From Symbiodinium natans (Eukaryota > Sar > Dinophyceae > Suessiales > Symbiodiniaceae), in the NCBI GenBank assembly GCA_905221605.1, contig CAJNDS010000384.1:105001-153805 (forward strand): DNA of 48,805 nucleotides, given 5' to 3'. A program made the translations under genes and the position numbers. Positions 38,150-48,692 of this stretch are shown here, one piece after another. The notes under the pieces were generated by a model. It had not been told where the DNA came from. It saw only the letters and a list, made by a program, of their open reading frames with translations, and did no database searches. Every line of letters starts with the position of its first letter. The first letter of the stretch is position 1.

Positions 38150-40281
38150 TGATCAGCAAATCAGGTCAGCGGTTTTTTTTCTTTCACTTTTGTGCTTCTT
38201 CATGATGCCTCGCCCGGCGCGATGCGCCGCCGCCGCGGCCCGGTCTCAGGACAAGGCCGAAAACTTTGAAACCCAACTGAGAAGAGGGCGAGGAGTAAGA
38301 AGGGAAACGTGCTGATGTGCTATCTCATTCAGGAGGCCTCGAGGTGCCTTCAGACAGTGAAGACGACAGGACTGCTTTGGCTTAGGGGGCTTTGGCTCTT
38401 TGCAGCAGCTGGATGTAGCTGCTCACGAGAAGCCTGAACCCGAGTCGAGAACAGAAATGATCCCCCCCCCCCTCGGCGGAAAACATGCACAGCCCCTGAC
38501 AATCCTGGCGGAACTGCGGCTTCAAGAGTCAAACTGCAAGTATCCATGTGTCATGAAAGCATCATCTCCTGGGATATCTCAGCATGGGTGAGCTTCAGTG
38601 ATTCTGAGATATGCGGGCTGTTCCCACGCCGGGCACCAACTTAACAGTGGCGTAGTGCGCCCCACGGATGTCTGCAGGTGCATAGCATGAGCCCGAGCAA
38701 GAGAGATTTGTTGTCTACTTTTCTGCTGTGAAAGGCATGTAAAACAAGTTCCTGTCATGCCACCACAGCAAGTTGCGTTACTTTCTCAACGGATGCTTGT
38801 TGAAAATGCCCTTGCTTGGCCGTCTAATTCGGCGGCCACTGGTGGTGGTTGACATCTGAATCTTTCACGGAATATTACAAACAGAGGAGTGGCAGGAGCT
38901 TTGGAGATTTGCATGTAGCATGCCTCAGCTGGGACTGCCAGGCCTCTATGTGACAGGTTTTGTTTTGGCAAGTCTTTGATGGCCGCTCGTTTGGTGGCTA
39001 GGACGCAACTTTCGCTGCAGGGAGTACCCGACTTACCAAGCCGAATGGCTCACTCAAGTCATACAGCCTTGCAAAGAGATGGCCTTGTGTCGTTGAGCTG
39101 CGTCTTGCTTTGCTTCCTGAGATTCTGCGCTTTGCTGCCGGCCTCGACTCCCGCCTCTTGACACCAAATGCATGCGCGGCAGAGCCTTTTTTCATGTGTT
39201 CTGAGTATTCTGTAGAGCATGTCTCTGGCAGCAAGCCGTCTTTTGCAGCACTTTGCGCCTCAAGCAGATGCATCAACTATTGGTCATTGGCCGTGTGACG
39301 GCCACACTTGAGAAGCAAACTCATGGTTTCCGCAGCAAGGCATCTTGCACATTGGGCGGCCTCGCATGTTGTCCTGAAGACACCGAGGAGCAGCCTTTTG
39401 TGCCTCAGCGCCGCCTCCACTTTCGCCAGGGGCCTGCAATCCCCAATGCATCGGCAGCTGTAAGAAGTCGAATCGCTCAAAATCAGAAGGTCTTGCGTTG
39501 TGCATGCGCCAAGCATTTTCTTGAATCGTGCTTCGCACTTCCGCTCCAACCTGATCTTGAGGTCTGCTATCTGTGCGTTTCTCGGGTCGCGCGCTTGGAA
39601 GATCACAGACAGCGAAGAGAACAATCTCCACGGACTGTTCCGTCTGTGCATGTCTGGTCACGCCCACGTTCAACTTGTGTGCAACCAAGAGCTTCTGTAG
39701 CCACTGTAGCCGTGACATGCTACGATGCTTTGGGGACTTCGCTGCTGGACTTAGCTACTGTGTGCTCACTCTGATCTCCACATATCTCGGTGCTTTGCTG
39801 AGAGCGTGCAGCTGCGTGCTGCTTGGCCGGTGCGCGGTCGGCTGGCAGAGGTTTGTGCCGACAGGACCATTCTGGCAAGCACTGGCAAGCGCTGTCGCGC
39901 ATGTCACAGCGCAAGGGAGCTCAAGGTCGCTGAAGGATGAAGGCCCCCTGGCCAGGACTTGATCGCGAGACCCTGCAGCGATGGGTTTTCGAGAATTGGC
40001 TTGCAACTGAGTGGCGCTCGAATCCTCAAACATGTTTCGAAGCCTTTTGAAGCACTTTTCAACGTGTCTCACCTCTGGTCTTGTGTCGGAGGCCGAGCCC
40101 AACGACGGTGGCTGAAGTTGGCCAGTCTGAGGCATGCCAAGGATGCAAAACACGGGCCGGTCCAACTTGCGCAGGCCTTGTAGTGCTTTATCCGAGAGGT
40201 GAATGCCAATTGGATGGTTGCCTTGACCTCCATGCCTCAGTCTCAGCACAGGCTGGTATAGACACAGTGGCTTGTGACATC
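38150..40281. other. No gene named; conflicting open frames
   Basis: An 11-C run lies at 38462-38472. Minus 39277-39651 contains an exon-like piece (ARDPRNAQIADLKIRLERKC, then EARFKKMLGACTTQDLLI, about 39460-39605), while the plus strand is open for 173 codons over the same bases. The minus text is the more protein-like and shares strand with the candidate exon at 40282-40425, so a minus-strand gene is possible. Nothing is recognised. Confidence 0.3.
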
Positions 40282-40425
40282 CTTGAGCCGAGCTGCTGAA
40301 TATGTCGAAGATCTTGCGCTCAAGCATCTGGGGGCTGTGGGCAAACAAGTAGCGACAGCGTACTATTCGGAGCAGCTCGAGAGCCTCGTTCCTAATCACG
40401 CGGCAGACATGTAGGCGATTGAAAC
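40282..40425 (-). CDS. Candidate internal exon on the minus strand, unknown
   Basis: On the minus strand, CCCCAG precedes a 144-base segment reading FNRLHVCRVIRNEALELLRI, VRCRYLFAHSPQMLERKIFD, IFSSSAQ, ending CTCAAG before GATGTC (a GA donor). The text is strongly helical and protein-like, and the boundary style (AG|G acceptor, GA donor) matches the other genes here. Downstream (lower coordinates) the same frame stays open but loses protein character. Family not recognised. Confidence 0.42.
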
Positions 40426-41684
40426 CTGGGGAGGGACTACGACTATGAGAGCAAGGAAGCTACAGAGCGCCGACCGGGCGCGTCCAATAGAACAAGAAAG
40501 AAATGAAGAGAAGACTCGAACCTGAGCCACTGAGCTTGGTTGACTGGGCGAGCTCCGACGTGCCACGCAATGTGCCGTTCAATTTTGCGTCGATTGGGAG
40601 GCAAACTGGAGGCATTTGTTTGCGTAGTACGTGGTTTGGGGAACGTTGTTGCTCACTGGCAGAACACAATGAGGGAAGCTCGAAGGTGGGCTCAATAAAC
40701 CCCGTGGGGGGGGGGAAGGGTTCAAGCCACGATTGTGAACAGGGGCACGCGAAGTGCGCAGGGGGACAGCCCGAAGAAAGAAGCAGTGGCATAATGGAAG
40801 AAGGAATAGCCAAACCAAGACGAACAGCATAAATAAGGCAAGGGAGCCGGGGAGATGTGGGACCACACCAAGTCGGGGATGGGATCCTGGTTTTGCGAAC
40901 TCCTTAGGCCTTGGCACGCTGAGAAGAGGAGAATAAGAATACACTCAACATCCCTGGCCAAACGAGTGGTATGAAGCAGTTGCCAATGTGAGGTCAAACT
41001 CGTCAGGTGTGGCAAACATGCTAGACACTGCGGCAGCCTTGGGCGGACGAAGCAGCTTCTGCGCTTGTGGGCGGCGCAATCCCGGATGCCCCACATCACC
41101 TGGAGGCATTTGCAGTTTTTGCACGAGAGCCAGAGGCGCGCGTGTTCATGCAATTGGTCGCCATCGGATGCAAGCATACCGAAGCGACAAAGTTGTAAAG
41201 CTTTGCCGTACGAATTTTCCTTTGTATCGAGGCCTTGGTCACAGCAGATAGCCGAGGCCAAACCCCCCTCCATGTGAGAGGCTCAGTGAGAAGCGCTGAG
41301 AGTGTGGCCTTTTCTCGGCCTTCGTTCCAGGTCGCTGCCAGGCGGAAGTGCCCTTCTCTAGTGCAGCTGCTGCTGGCCGCGCTCCTCAGCTTAGAGTCGC
41401 AAGCTGCTCATGGCGATGAGAGACGAGGCTTTCGGAGTCCGCAAGAGTCGATGAACTTGACTTGTGAAGAAATCAGGATCTCAGAGCTTGCCCGCATGTG
41501 GCCGGGTCCGGGCGACAGACTGTGAAGTCATAGAAGTCAGCTTTTTCTGTAGAACATGGCTGGCTGACGATGATCTTTTGATCACGGCACAGTGTCTACA
41601 GCAGGCGTGAGCCAACTCTGGAACTCCGAAGCGGCAAAACGAATAAAGCAAGGCTAAGAGGGGGCGACATCTTCAACCCGGACT
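40426..41684. other. No gene named; contains a tRNA-like promoter remnant and a G10 run
   Basis: On the minus strand GGTTCGAGTC (40522-40513) is a good tRNA B-box, preceded closely by AAGCTCAGTGG (40537-40527), which resembles an A-box; the spacing is too short for a tRNA, so at most it is a deleted tRNA-derived SINE. A 10-G run lies at 40706-40715. Plus 41317-41420 has a hydrophobic leader-like piece (SLVQLLLAALLSLESQAAHG) of uncertain meaning. Confidence 0.3.
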
Positions 41685-41919
41685 GAACTGCTCAAAGGTG
41701 CCGAGATGGACGTTCCGCGCTCCACCTGGCTGCTGCAAGCAGCGATGTGGAGTCTGGACCTGAACGTTGCACAAGGCTTTGCAGCAAGATTGCACAATGC
41801 TGCGCAATGGTGCACGACATTGCGTGTACGAGAGTTGTGGGGTCCGGGGGGGTTTGGTGCTGGGAAGGTCCGTGCGTCGGCTCCTGGCCGCCCGAGCCAA
41901 CCCAGATTCTCGTGATCAG
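41685..41919 (+). CDS. Ankyrin-repeat exons (partial gene)
   Basis: An exon ending at 41751 reads DGRSALHLAAASSDVE (from 41705). With a GT donor after GTGGA and an acceptor AG at 41866-41867, the next exon (41868 to at least 41919) continues in phase as SVRRLLAARANPDSRDQ. The join gives DGRSALHLAAASSDVESVRR then LLAARANPDSRDQ, an almost canonical ankyrin repeat (G.TALHLAA..G..E.V..LL..GA.....D). Ankyrin repeats mediate protein binding. The start of the first exon is not fixed, and the continuation past 41919 is uncertain; a possible further ankyrin-like piece (LPLDIAVRVRAQDVQEAC) is at 42588-42641. The whole gene is not delimited. Confidence 0.55.
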
Positions 41920-42837
41920 CTCAGGCACGCGAGAAGCCGTAGCGCCGTTGTCTGCGTTTTCAGTTCTGAGTTCACTTCTCACATCCATCGTTGGAGCATA
42001 AGCGCTTCTTCTTCCAGGAAATCGGGCCTCCTCCTTTGGACATAAACAAAACAGTTCATGTCTTTCTGAATTTTCTCGGCCTGCATGTGGAAAATGGGAG
42101 GGTGCACGATGTGGAAGGGGCTGGTGACTAGGGTTTTCGAGTCAACGGCATAAAATCACAAAGCTTGCGTAGTCTTGGGTGGACACGCGAGAAACTGCGA
42201 GAAATACGTCTTTCTTGCCTCAGTATCCACTGACCAAACTCTGTCACCCCAAGCTGAGCCTCCGTGAATGTGAAACCCTAAGCTCTAAGCCAGGCAGTAG
42301 CACTGTGCAGCTCGAGCTTAGCTGCGCCAGCTTGCAGCACCGAAATCATGGGATCAAAGTGGCCATCCATGAATATCAATCGCCACAGAAAGGCTGTCTA
42401 CGGCTACTGAGCTTTGGAAGAACAGAGAGTCTGTCGAGGCTGAGTCTCAAGAGTGGAGATCGAGCTTGTTGCTCTGGGATTGCAAAGGATGTGAATCGCG
42501 GCCTAAGCTAAGAACAACCACAACAACATGGTGTAAGAATCTTGGGTCAACAAACGCTCGCCATGTTTGCTGCAAAAGTGAAGGATGCTGCCCTTGGACA
42601 TTGCAGTTCGAGTGCGAGCGCAAGACGTCCAGGAGGCCTGCGTGTCTCTTGGGTCTCGACACCATTGCGAAGCTGCAACGCTAAGAGTGCATGATGTGAG
42701 TGAATGGTCCAGTGCATGGTTGTACTCATTTGAAGTTTCTGCCTTCTGCCAGATGTGCATCCTCTGTGGCCAGGTTCTTCTCGCCCGCATGGCTGGATCT
42801 CCAACAGGGTGTCCTGCCAGCTGTCAGGGGCAATGTG
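41920..42837. other. Between the ankyrin exons and the 8-bp array
   Basis: Possible later ankyrin exon at 42588-42641 (PLDIAVRVRAQDVQEAC) and an open plus frame at 42179-42511 without domain. No other support. Confidence 0.3.
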
Positions 42838-43391
42838 TTTGTCTGTTTGTCTCTTTGTCTGTGTCGGTGTCTGTGTGTCGTTGTGTCTTTGTGTCTTGGT
42901 GTCTTTGTGTCTTTGTGTGTTTGTGTGTGTTGTGTGTTTGTGTGTTTGTGTGTTTGTGTGTCTGTGTGTCTGTGTGTTTGTGTGTTTGTGTGTTTGTGTG
43001 TTTGTGTGTTTGTGTGTTTGTGTGTTTGTGTGTTTGTGTGTTTGTGTGTTTGTGTGTTTGTGTGTTTGTGTGTTTGTGTGTTTGTGTGTTTGTGTGTTTG
43101 TGTGTTTGTGTGGTTGTGTGTTTGTGTGTTTGTGTGTTTGTGTGTTTGTGTGTTTGTGTGTTTGTGTGTTTGTGTGTTTGTGTGTTTGTGTGTTTGTGTG
43201 TTTGTGTGTTTGTGTGTTTGTGTGTTTGTGTGTTTGTGTGTTTTTGTGTTTGTGTGTTTGTGTGTTTGTGTGTTTGTGTGTTTGTGTGTTTGTGTGTTTG
43301 TGTGTTTGTGTGTTTGTGTGTTTGTGTGTTTGTGTGTTTGTGTGTTTGTGTGTTTGTGTGTTTGTGTGTTTGTGTGTTTGTGTGTTTGTGG
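42838..43391. repeat. 8-bp microsatellite TGTGTTTG, ~60 units
   Basis: An imperfect TCTG/TTTG start (42838-42900) leads into about 60 near-perfect TGTGTTTG units, with single variants near 43108 (TGTGGTTG) and 43240. Because 8 is not a multiple of 3 and the unit has no stop, all three plus frames are open (VCLCVCVF type) and at least two minus frames (HKHTNTQT). These long frames are not genes. Confidence 0.97.
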
Positions 43392-44621
43392 GTGGCCCAC
43401 GGAAAGCAACAGGCCGTCAGTAATGGGGCACAGCGACAGCCGAGCCAGAGAAGACACGGCCACTCGCGCGACTGCGATTTCATGAGCATTTAGATTTCGA
43501 TGGCGTGAGGTTTTCCTTCTGGGTTCCTGGACTGTTCCTGATACTCTAGTTGCACGCAGCGGTGGCTGTCGATGCCTTGTTTTGCCATCGCAAGAAGTTA
43601 GCCCGATCTGCCACGTCCTTTTGTCCTTGTGTTATTCCTCGCATCGCGCCTTCAGGTGGTCTGGCACTGCGCCGTATGATCTCTGCTCGCATGGAACATG
43701 TGTGAGATTAAGTTTCTTCAACGTTCGTGCACCAAACCCACGAAATCGGAGCCAGTCAAGTTCGCAAGCACGAATCTGATTTCTTCTGACATCGTTTCAA
43801 CCTTGTGGTACGATGGACAGACGGACCTGGTTCAATCCTGGCATCCTTAGGCGGTCACTGTTTTCATCTTTGGCATTTCCTCTTGTCTAGACGAGCCACA
43901 TGTTCGTGGCTCCTTTGTGTGTGGCCATTGCCCATTGAAGGAGCCTAGTCAAGATAGTCCCCGATATGCGTGTGGCCGTGGTGTGTCTCAAAATTGCACC
44001 GTGCCAGGACATGTTCCTCCGGAGAGACCTGTGACATATCGTGAGCAGGACGGATACCGGCCAGCCGCTTGCAACATTAGATTGCATGAAGGGAGGGGTC
44101 TTGTACGAGCCATGATCTTTAGTCTGATGCGGTAGCATCACATTGACGGCTTCGACGGCGCAAGTCCGAAGAATCGGGTGTTCTTTCATCGCCTTCCATG
44201 ATATGCTTGATCATGCGTGGCGGACACGAAGAGACCGGCAAGGACATTTGGACATCAGCGCCGGCTTTGACGACTGCAGTTGTCTGTTCCTGGCTCGTAA
44301 CCCACGTGGTTCAGCAGATGACCGCTGAAGGGATGAGCTGGAGGATCATCGCACGTGTCGGTAGACAAATGTCAGATCGCCATACTCTTCACACTGCACA
44401 GCAGGCCCCTCAACGTTCCTAACCTCCCAGCTCATACACTTGCCCAAGCACGGCGGAACGGCTGATGCATATGCCACATTGGAGCCAGCAACTTGAACAG
44501 AGCGGAAGAGAGCAGAACACAATTGATTTTCACGGGCTTGTGTGTAAACCTCTACACCTCACAAGCCGCGTTCTCTCCAATCGTACCGGCGCATGGCACC
44601 TTGGAACAGGTGGGCAGACGT
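43392..44621. other. No gene named
   Basis: Frames up to about 100 codons on both strands show no domain or clear exon. No repeat array. Confidence 0.35.
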
Positions 44622-44696
44622 GGGCTTAGGGCTTAGGGCTTAGGGCTTAGGGCTTAGGGCTTAGGGCTTAGGGCTTCGGGCTTCGGGCTTAGGGTT
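44622..44696. repeat. Variant telomere-like array GGGCTTA
   Basis: About ten units of CTTAGGG, including two CTTCGGG, ending in TTAGGGTT. It is a one-base variant of TTTAGGG. Confidence 0.95.
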
Positions 44697-45690
44697 CCCC
44701 TAAGTTGAAGGATGTGTTCCCGAAATTGAGAAGGATGGTGAAAGAGTGCAGCTTGGGACCTCATGGATTGTTCTTATAATCTTTCTTTTGCCACTTCGAG
44801 TTGCTGGATGTTGTTGGTGCCTGGCTTGCCAGTTGCGCAGCTACAGACGAGCCTTTGTGATTGGACTGGCAGGTGACTTTCCGGCCGTTTATGAGCTCCA
44901 AGAAGTCGGAGCCTCTACTGTTCTGTGTTTAGATCCTTCATCTTGAGCGGTGCTGAGGCTGAACTACCAGGGCCAGGCGTTTTCCGACGCAGACTTGCAG
45001 GTTTGGGCCTCGATGGGTAAGGTCCCGAGTCGCAAAATATCGCACTGCGCATTACGATGCCAGGACTTGCCCCTGAAGGAAGTGGTGTACCCTTATGAGG
45101 AGGTCAACTTCTCTCAGATACTCGGCCGAAACATCCGAAGCTGCTCTTCCCTGGCAAAAGGTTCTTCATGCCAACTTTGGCCCCTTCTGCTTCTTTTTAA
45201 GCAGCGCGAGGGTATGAAACCACGACCGGTGCCCGCAAGCCGGGACGGAATGGTGGTCTTGCAGTCCATCGCTCTGTACAACAATTAGTTACATTGGCGA
45301 CGTTACTTGCGTAGTTCAAAACTTTCCCGACAACATTGGTGCACCTAAACGCATTTGTTAGATGCTAGCCTTGGAGTTTCTTTCATGAAGCCATGGGCCA
45401 TGGTGACAATATGCCTCCGGCGCCACGACAAGCGCGGCGCGTGACATCCGACTGGTCGCACGAGCCGACGGCGACAGTGGAGGCTTCACGGGAAGATTTG
45501 TTCACAAGGGGATTTAGGGTCTGCAGATGGCATCCCACACGTGTTGACAATCGTGAAGACCTTTGTGGCTTTTTCCTTCTCTCAGAGCTTGCAGAGCAAC
45601 AAACCCTGGCCCCAGCCGGCGTTTACTGGAGCACGGCAGACTGGACAAGTTTGGACACAAGCTGCACACACTCACATAGGCACAAGGCCT
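44697..45690. other. No gene named; possible 5' exons of the following gene
   Basis: Plus pieces ELQEVGASTVLCLDPSS (near 44895) and LRLNYQGQAFSDADLQVWAS (near 44953) look partly protein-like. Nothing can be recognised or joined with confidence. Confidence 0.3.
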
Positions 45691-46232
45691 GATCACTCCT
45701 TTCACGGACGCCTTGATGGGATTGATTCGTTGTGCCTTTCCTGGTTAGAGGCGTTTTCGACAAAAAGCGTTTCAGAACCTAGCCGAGTCCTGTCGAAGAT
45801 CCTATCGAAGCATGTCGGAATCCATACACCCACCCGAGAGCTTTTGTTGCAGGATCTCAGAGAGTTTCGCAAGGAGGCTGAAGTGATGTGCGAACGCGTG
45901 CACTTTGAGCCGCTGCAGTCGAAGCTCTCATCGGTAGGCTCGCCGCTTGCCAGACGGCGATGATGTGGACACTGGTGATTTAGTCTGCGGCTTAAACCGG
46001 TCGTGCTGGATTGGTTGTGAGGCTGCTGCATACTGCCGGCTGCTGCGGATGCATCTCCACCCAGGTCGTGGTCACTGAGCCTTCGCGAAGTTGGCATGGC
46101 CGAGACCTGGCAGCACTTCAGAGCCATAGGTGTTGGATGAGTTGGACAAGGCAGGAGCCAGGCTCACGGCTGATGTCTGTCGCCAAGTGGCCAAATGTCA
46201 CCAAGGAGTCTGCCTCACCGAATATGCAGGCC
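45691..46232 (+). CDS. Two joined exons of an unrecognised plus-strand gene
   Basis: An exon ending at 45933 reads SLCLSWLEAFSTKSVSEPSR, VLSKILSKHVGIHTPTREL, LLQDLREFRKEAEVMCERVH, FEPLQSKLSS and stops at a GT donor (TCG|GTAGGC). After an acceptor AG at 46128-46129 the text continues in phase as VLDELDKAGARLTADVCRQV, AKCHQGVCLTEYA to about 46231. Both are helical and strongly protein-like. Later exon-like pieces on the same strand are ADAGPALWLKRVEAAAAVKP (46352-46411) and KGFGSGVAYTLLEGTRTVAA, VQILKLCDVVRLPWPAMRR (46608 to about 46726, after a CAG acceptor). The 5' end is undefined. No family recognised. Confidence 0.45.
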
Positions 46233-46974
46233 TCTCTCTTCGCCTCTGACATTCAGGGGTTCCCGGCAGATGCTGTGCCATGTCGGGTTTTCGTGCTGTT
46301 TCGTCGGATGCGCTTTTCTGAGAAACGGCTTTCACACCAGAGCATCCGTGCTGGCAGATGCCGGACCCGCGTTGTGGCTGAAGAGGGTGGAGGCCGCAGC
46401 CGCAGTAAAGCCCTTTAACCTCAGCTGTATTTCTTGGACCAGCTTAGGACGTGCAGCTCTCGCCCGGCAATCTGTCTGTGGATGTCTGCACGCTTCCCAA
46501 GAAAGGCGCAAGATCAGTTTACCGGAAGATTCCAATGTCCGAAGTTGGTGCCTGTGCCTGTGCCTGTGCTTTGTATTCAGCCTGAAGGCCGCGAGCGCGA
46601 AGCCCAGGCAAGGGATTTGGCTCTGGCGTGGCCTATACCCTGCTTGAGGGTACTCGTACGGTAGCTGCTGTGCAGATACTGAAGCTCTGCGATGTCGTGC
46701 GACTGCCATGGCCGGCCATGCGCAGGTGCGACGGGACAGCTCACGCCAAACAGAATTCCCAGTTGAGCCCTGGCAGGCCGCCAAAGCCCATGACGGAGCA
46801 GCACCATCTGCGTCAGGACCATGGGGAAGCCTCAGCCGCTGCTTTGTTTACCTTTATTCTATTTTCTTTTACAATTTTGTTTGCACGTTCGAGGACTGGG
46901 AAAAGCTCTCGGACAAGCGCTTCAGTCCTGGGAGGTTCCACTCGACTGGCATGTTGAAGGGAGAGACACCAGAT

Positions 46975-47083
46975 GCCCTTTTGTTTGCCCTTTTGTTTGT
47001 CCTTTTGTTTGCTCTTTTATTTGCTCTTTTGCTTGCTCTTTTGTTCGCTCTTCTGTTAGCTCTTTTGTTTGCTTTCCCTTGCT
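46975..47083. repeat. 12-bp minisatellite CTTTTGTTTGCT
   Basis: About nine units with variants; in the plus frame it reads as repeated ALLF, so a hydrophobic run there is repeat-made. Confidence 0.85.
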
Positions 47084-47639
47084 GCAGCTCAATGCGGTAG
47101 GCTCCCGGCGGCCTGGGACAGCATGGATGGCCCTTCCCGGCGCAAGTATCGAAGCCTCTCTGCAGCGGCCATTGAGGTAGGACGGGTGCAGATTCGTGTG
47201 CCAGCAGAATCAGCATATGCAAAGTCAGTTGGCCTCTTCAGTGTGTGCTGGGAAGGTGCATCAGCAGATTTCCCACTGGCGGCTTCGAATGCATGCCCTG
47301 CTCAAGGCTGGTTGATCTGCAATTGTAACTTCCCTCATCTTGGTCTCAAGAGCACAAACTTTCTTTTTTCGGCCTTGAAAGGAGCTGCTAGAAGTGGCGC
47401 CAAAGCCACAGGCGATGGGTTTTTCAGTCGACATGCCAAGTCCGGCACAGAGCGTGAGCGAGCTGCTGCTCAACTACAGTCTGACCAACCCCGCCCGGCA
47501 TGACTGAAAGATACTGAAAGCCCCCACCACCAAATTGCTTGAATTGCTTGAATGGCTGACTTGCATTGCGTTCGGAACTATGCGTGCTGTGCATATGCAT
47601 GCTGGTTGCAGTAGCAGCCAAGCCACAAACTTAGAATCT

Positions 47640-48290
47640 TCAGCGGTGCATGAAACTAGGCGATGCAGGAAACCGAAAGGAAACTGGTGCACACAATGTG
47701 GGCGATCCAGGAAACCACGTGAATTCAGGAACCACGCGACTAGCGAAACTGCCCGGTTCAGGAAACTGGCAATTCAGAACTCCGGCCGTGGAATTACCTC
47801 ATTGAAGCAACTTTCCCGTCTGGGGCTGGGGCGGGTGGGGGGGTGGGGGGGTGGGGGGTGGGTGGGTGGGTGGGGTGGGTGGGGTGAATGATAAGACTCA
47901 TGATCGTTCATGTTTCTGGCAAGCTGGCATGCCTTCCCAGGTTGACTATGGTAGACTTGTGATGCGGAGGGCTCGGGATGGAGGGGGGGGGAGGGGGGTC
48001 CAAAGCCACTGACCGTCAGAACCCAGATCTCACAACCGCAAGAATCCCCGAATCTGCATCTTTCGGTTTCGGTAGTTCCCCGAATTTGCGGCTTGAGGGA
48101 ATCTGTGTCTTCCGGTTTCCCGCACCTGCGGTTTCCGAATCTTCCAACCTGCCATTTCCAGTTTCCCGAATCCGCGTGTTCAAGCATCTTCTGGTTTTCA
48201 AAATCACGTTTCCTTTCCTGTCCTAGTTTCCGAATCCGCGTTTTCCAGTCTCCCCACTCACGCTTTTCTGTTTTACCAGTTTCCGAATTT
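47640..48290. repeat. Decayed GGAAACTGG / TTTCCGAATCCGCG repeats in inverted arrangement
   Basis: 47660-47790 has repeated GGAAAC words (AGGAAACCGAAAGGAAACTGG, CAGGAAACCACG, CAGGAAACTGGCAATTC in shortened form); 48048-48290 has the opposite-strand words TTTCC, CCAGTTTCCCGAATCCGCG, TAGTTTCCGAATCCGCGTTT. The two sets face each other across the G-rich core. Confidence 0.55.
47820..47884. repeat. G-rich GGGTGGG tract
   Basis: At least ten runs of three or more G separated by single T or TGT, a very strong plus-strand G-quadruplex pattern. A second G-rich run (GGGGGGGGGAGGGGGG) is at 47982-47998. Confidence 0.92.
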
Positions 48291-48345
48291 CCCGACGTGG
48301 CTGACCACACGAGAAACGTGGCAATCATTGTGAACTGTCGTGTAG

Positions 48346-48692
48346 GTCAACGCCTACATGCTGTATGTGATGGAGTGTCTGGGCCAAGACGACAGGGCAA
48401 GTTGTTGATTTCCAATGTAGCTATGCTGCTGCAGACGTGTCCTGAGTCTTGATTGCACATTCGATCGAGGAGGTCAAAGAAAACCAATCCACCGTTGCCA
48501 CCATGGCAAGAAGTCAAACAGGAGCCTATGCAGTGCAAACGCAGTAGTGGGCTGAAGGTTTTCATCAGGTTTGCTAGTGGGCACTGCAGTTGTACATGAC
48601 GATACAGCGGTACATGCTCATGCTCGCTCATGCAGGACTACCAGCGACTTGTCACGGAGCGGAACGAGCAGTTGCAGCTGGGCAGCATGTGA
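48346..48692 (+). CDS. Last two exons of an unrecognised plus-strand gene
   Basis: After GTGTAG, exon 48346-48396 reads VNAYMLYVMECLGQDDR and ends at a GC donor (AGG|GCAAGT). After TGCAG, exon 48636-48692 reads DYQRLVTERNEQLQLGSM and TGA. Phase 0 is kept at the join and both boundaries have the local AG|G style. The short charged C-terminus is probably helical. It may be the end of the gene with exons at 45.7-46.7 kb, 2 kb upstream on the same strand, but no exon clearly links them. Family not recognised. Confidence 0.45.

Noticed and set aside
39253-39774. 173-codon plus-strand gene
   Set aside because: Starts are arbitrary, composition is Arg/Ser/Cys scattered, and the minus strand over the same bases is more protein-like.
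42585-43493. Large Cys/Val-rich and His/Thr-rich proteins
   Set aside because: All are frame products of the stop-free 8-bp TGTGTTTG microsatellite; every frame gives the same kind of sequence.
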